Source: Candidatus Cloacimonadota bacterium (GTDB lineage Bacteria > Cloacimonadota > Cloacimonadia > Cloacimonadales > WRIO01). From it: DNA of 5,817 nucleotides. This document shows, piece after piece, positions 4,344 to 5,817 of this stretch (position 1 is the first letter of the stretch; each line of letters opens with the position of its first letter). The position numbers and the translations under genes were made by a program. The stretch lies in assembly GCA_023230175.1 (NCBI GenBank), contig JALNXV010000240.1:1-5817 (forward strand), written 5' to 3'. Under the pieces are notes generated by a model. It had not been told where the DNA came from. It did no database searches and saw only the letters and a list, made by a program, of their open reading frames with translations.

Positions 4344-5817
4344 CTATTTTTTTATTTTTTTTATTTCTATAAGAATTCCTTCTCCTGCATTAATAGAAAT
4401 TTCATAGATATTGTTAGAATTTTGAAAAAAAACCTCTTTAGATATTGGGTTAGTTAATTTATAATTTTCGTTTGTCTCTGATAAACAAAGTTCTATCGAC
4501 TGAGGTGATGCTGTTTTATAAATATCATTTACGTTAAAATATTGTTGATTATTGTTTTCAATTTTTTCATTTGTTCTTCTATTAACAAGCATTAAATAAA
4601 TATTCCCTAAGTCATTTTTATATAAACCGTATTCAATAAATCCTTGATAATTTAAGTTTGAAGGAACATTTTTAATTTTAGCTTTAATACTAAAGGGTAT
4701 TTGGTAATAATTATCTTTTTCTAATAGTATATTTTGTTGCTGTATTGTTTCTGCTTTAATCCATTGAGCATTGTGTAAAAGACTTGCAATCTGTTTTACT
4801 TTTGATAAGGTATTTTTTATAGTTTCATACTGTTGATTAAAACTAATTTCATAAGAATCTTTGTTAAAATTAATTAATGAAATTTGTCTTTCCCCTTCCG
4901 GATTACTTAAATCTAAATGAGCTTCAGTAGCAGTTTTATACATCCAAAGCCCATTTGCTCCATAGCATAAGGGTAACAATAGCAACATTTTTTGTTGAGC
5001 GTTTGGAGGAGTCATTATTTTATTCCATTTATTATTCTTAAAATCATATTGCCCAAAGATATGAACTATCGGCATAAAGGGTTTATTTGTTTCTATGCTT
5101 AAGGTTTTTACGATATTATAGTAATTACAAATTTTTTCAGTTATGCTTTGAATATGATTTAATTCATTTACCTTAGATGAGTTATAATCTGCTGTTGGAT
5201 TTCCATAAAGATATGCATCCGGACAAAGTATTTTTGGATTTGCAAAAGTATTGAAATGCTTAATATTGCTATAATTATAATTAAAAACAAATTCTTTGTC
5301 TTGAGGATGACCAAAGCTTGTAATCGCAGTATGTAAATAAGTATCATCAGAAGTTAACTCATTTATTTTTTTATAACTTTCAAATGAAAATGCCAGAGGT
5401 TCATCATAAGTATCAAACCCTATAACGTTATCATATTTTTCAAAGTATGTCATTCTATCTTTAATATCAGTAAGTTTATTATCTAATTTTTGATAGAGAT
5501 TATCGTAAATTTCAATATAATCAATTGATAAGATACCGTTGTTATAATAAGTTAAGTAAGGACTAAAATAATTGATTCTGTTGTTTCTTAATGAAAGAGT
5601 TAGTTTATCATCTTCAGTAGGTCGCCATTCTCTACCTTTTTGGTTTTCGTTTACATAAAATTGATGCGGTATCAATTCAAAAAGAGGATTGTTCTTATCT
5701 TTTAAATAAGCAGATTTATATTGTTCCATATCATTGTGGATTTTTTGTTTTAATTCTGTGATATTTAATTTATATTCAAACTCAGTATATTTATCATTAA
5801 AGTCATCATAATATAAT
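4344..5817 (-). CDS. Glycoside-hydrolase-like TIM-barrel protein, C-terminal part (runs off right edge)
   Basis: The frame stays open to the right edge, so the ATG at 5729 is an internal Met: 29 further residues upstream (starting LYYDDFNDKY) read straight into it. At least 490 residues are present. Numbering from that Met, GFDTYDEP at 104-111 looks like a barrel strand ending in an acidic DEP motif (Glu110 as possible acid/base). LCPDAY (168-173), PIVHIFGQ (220-227) and the segment PPNAQQKMLLLLPLCYGANGLWMY (241-264) resemble late barrel strands of clan-A-like hydrolases, where a 'PT..E.R...ylaLa.GAkGi.yf' pattern is common. A helix near 300-320 and a C-terminal beta-rich domain (about 345-458, with GNIYLMLVNR and NAGEGILIEI) complete a barrel-plus-sandwich layout. 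Family and substrate are not recognised, and the nucleophile is not identified. Any signal peptide lies outside the window. The gene is very Asn/Lys/Ile/Tyr-rich, unlike the neighbouring hydrogenase. Confidence 0.6.
   Translation of the reverse strand, partial: LYYDDFNDKYTEFEYKLNITELKQKIHNDMEQYKSAYLKDKNNPLFELIPHQFYVNENQKGREWRPTEDDKLTLSLRNNRINYFSPYLTYYNNGILSIDYIEIYDNLYQKLDNKLTDIKDRMTYFEKYDNVIGFDTYDEPLAFSFESYKKINELTSDDTYLHTAITSFGHPQDKEFVFNYNYSNIKHFNTFANPKILCPDAYLYGNPTADYNSSKVNELNHIQSITEKICNYYNIVKTLSIETNKPFMPIVHIFGQYDFKNNKWNKIMTPPNAQQKMLLLLPLCYGANGLWMYKTATEAHLDLSNPEGERQISLINFNKDSYEISFNQQYETIKNTLSKVKQIASLLHNAQWIKAETIQQQNILLEKDNYYQIPFSIKAKIKNVPSNLNYQGFIEYGLYKNDLGNIYLMLVNRRTNEKIENNNQQYFNVNDIYKTASPQSIELCLSETNENYKLTNPISKEVFFQNSNNIYEISINAGEGILIEIKKIKK

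Noticed and set aside
5727..5729. ATG at 5729 as the start of the glycoside-hydrolase-like gene
   Set aside because: The frame is open for 29 more codons to the window edge, with protein-like composition continuous with what follows. No Shine-Dalgarno sequence lies just upstream of this ATG.

Overview
The window is AT-rich (roughly one third G+C by eye), and every supported gene lies on the minus strand. An oxygen-sensitive multi-cluster [FeFe] hydrogenase, an apparent lipoprotein and several Sec-type signal peptides point to an anaerobic, fermentative, probably diderm bacterium. The style of the proteins would suit a Cloacimonadota-, spirochaete- or Bacteroidota-like lineage, but this is a low-confidence impression and no marker gene settles it.

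In transcription order (right to left): (1) 5817-4344, the 3' part of a large gene for a glycoside-hydrolase-like protein with a probable TIM barrel and a C-terminal beta domain; its true start lies beyond the right edge. (2) 4343-4308, a good sigma70-type promoter beginning directly after that gene's stop codon. (3) 4284-2539, a complete five-cluster [FeFe] hydrogenase catalytic subunit, apparently transcribed alone, with no hydB/hydC-like partner in view. (4) 2520-2357, its hairpin terminator, now split by a 128-bp non-coding insertion with 14-bp imperfect terminal inverted repeats and a perfect 8-bp target-site duplication (a MITE-like element). (5) 2356-2130, gene-free DNA holding a TTGACA promoter preceded by a run of 12 A. 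(6) 2129 to the left edge, a tight three-gene operon with GTGA and ATGA stop/start overlaps: a secreted protein of unknown function, a lipoprotein with a beta-propeller-like repeat pattern, and the N-terminal part of a secreted pectate-lyase-like (right-handed beta-helix) protein cut by the left edge.

The hydrogenase would dispose of fermentation electrons as H2 (or take up H2) in the cytoplasm. The downstream operon makes three exported proteins that probably work together at the cell surface or outside the cell, plausibly on carbohydrate, but only the beta-helix gene hints at a substrate class. The most notable structure is the small element sitting exactly in the loop of the hydrogenase terminator hairpin; removing one 8-bp repeat and the element restores a perfect 10-bp stem with an 8-nt loop.
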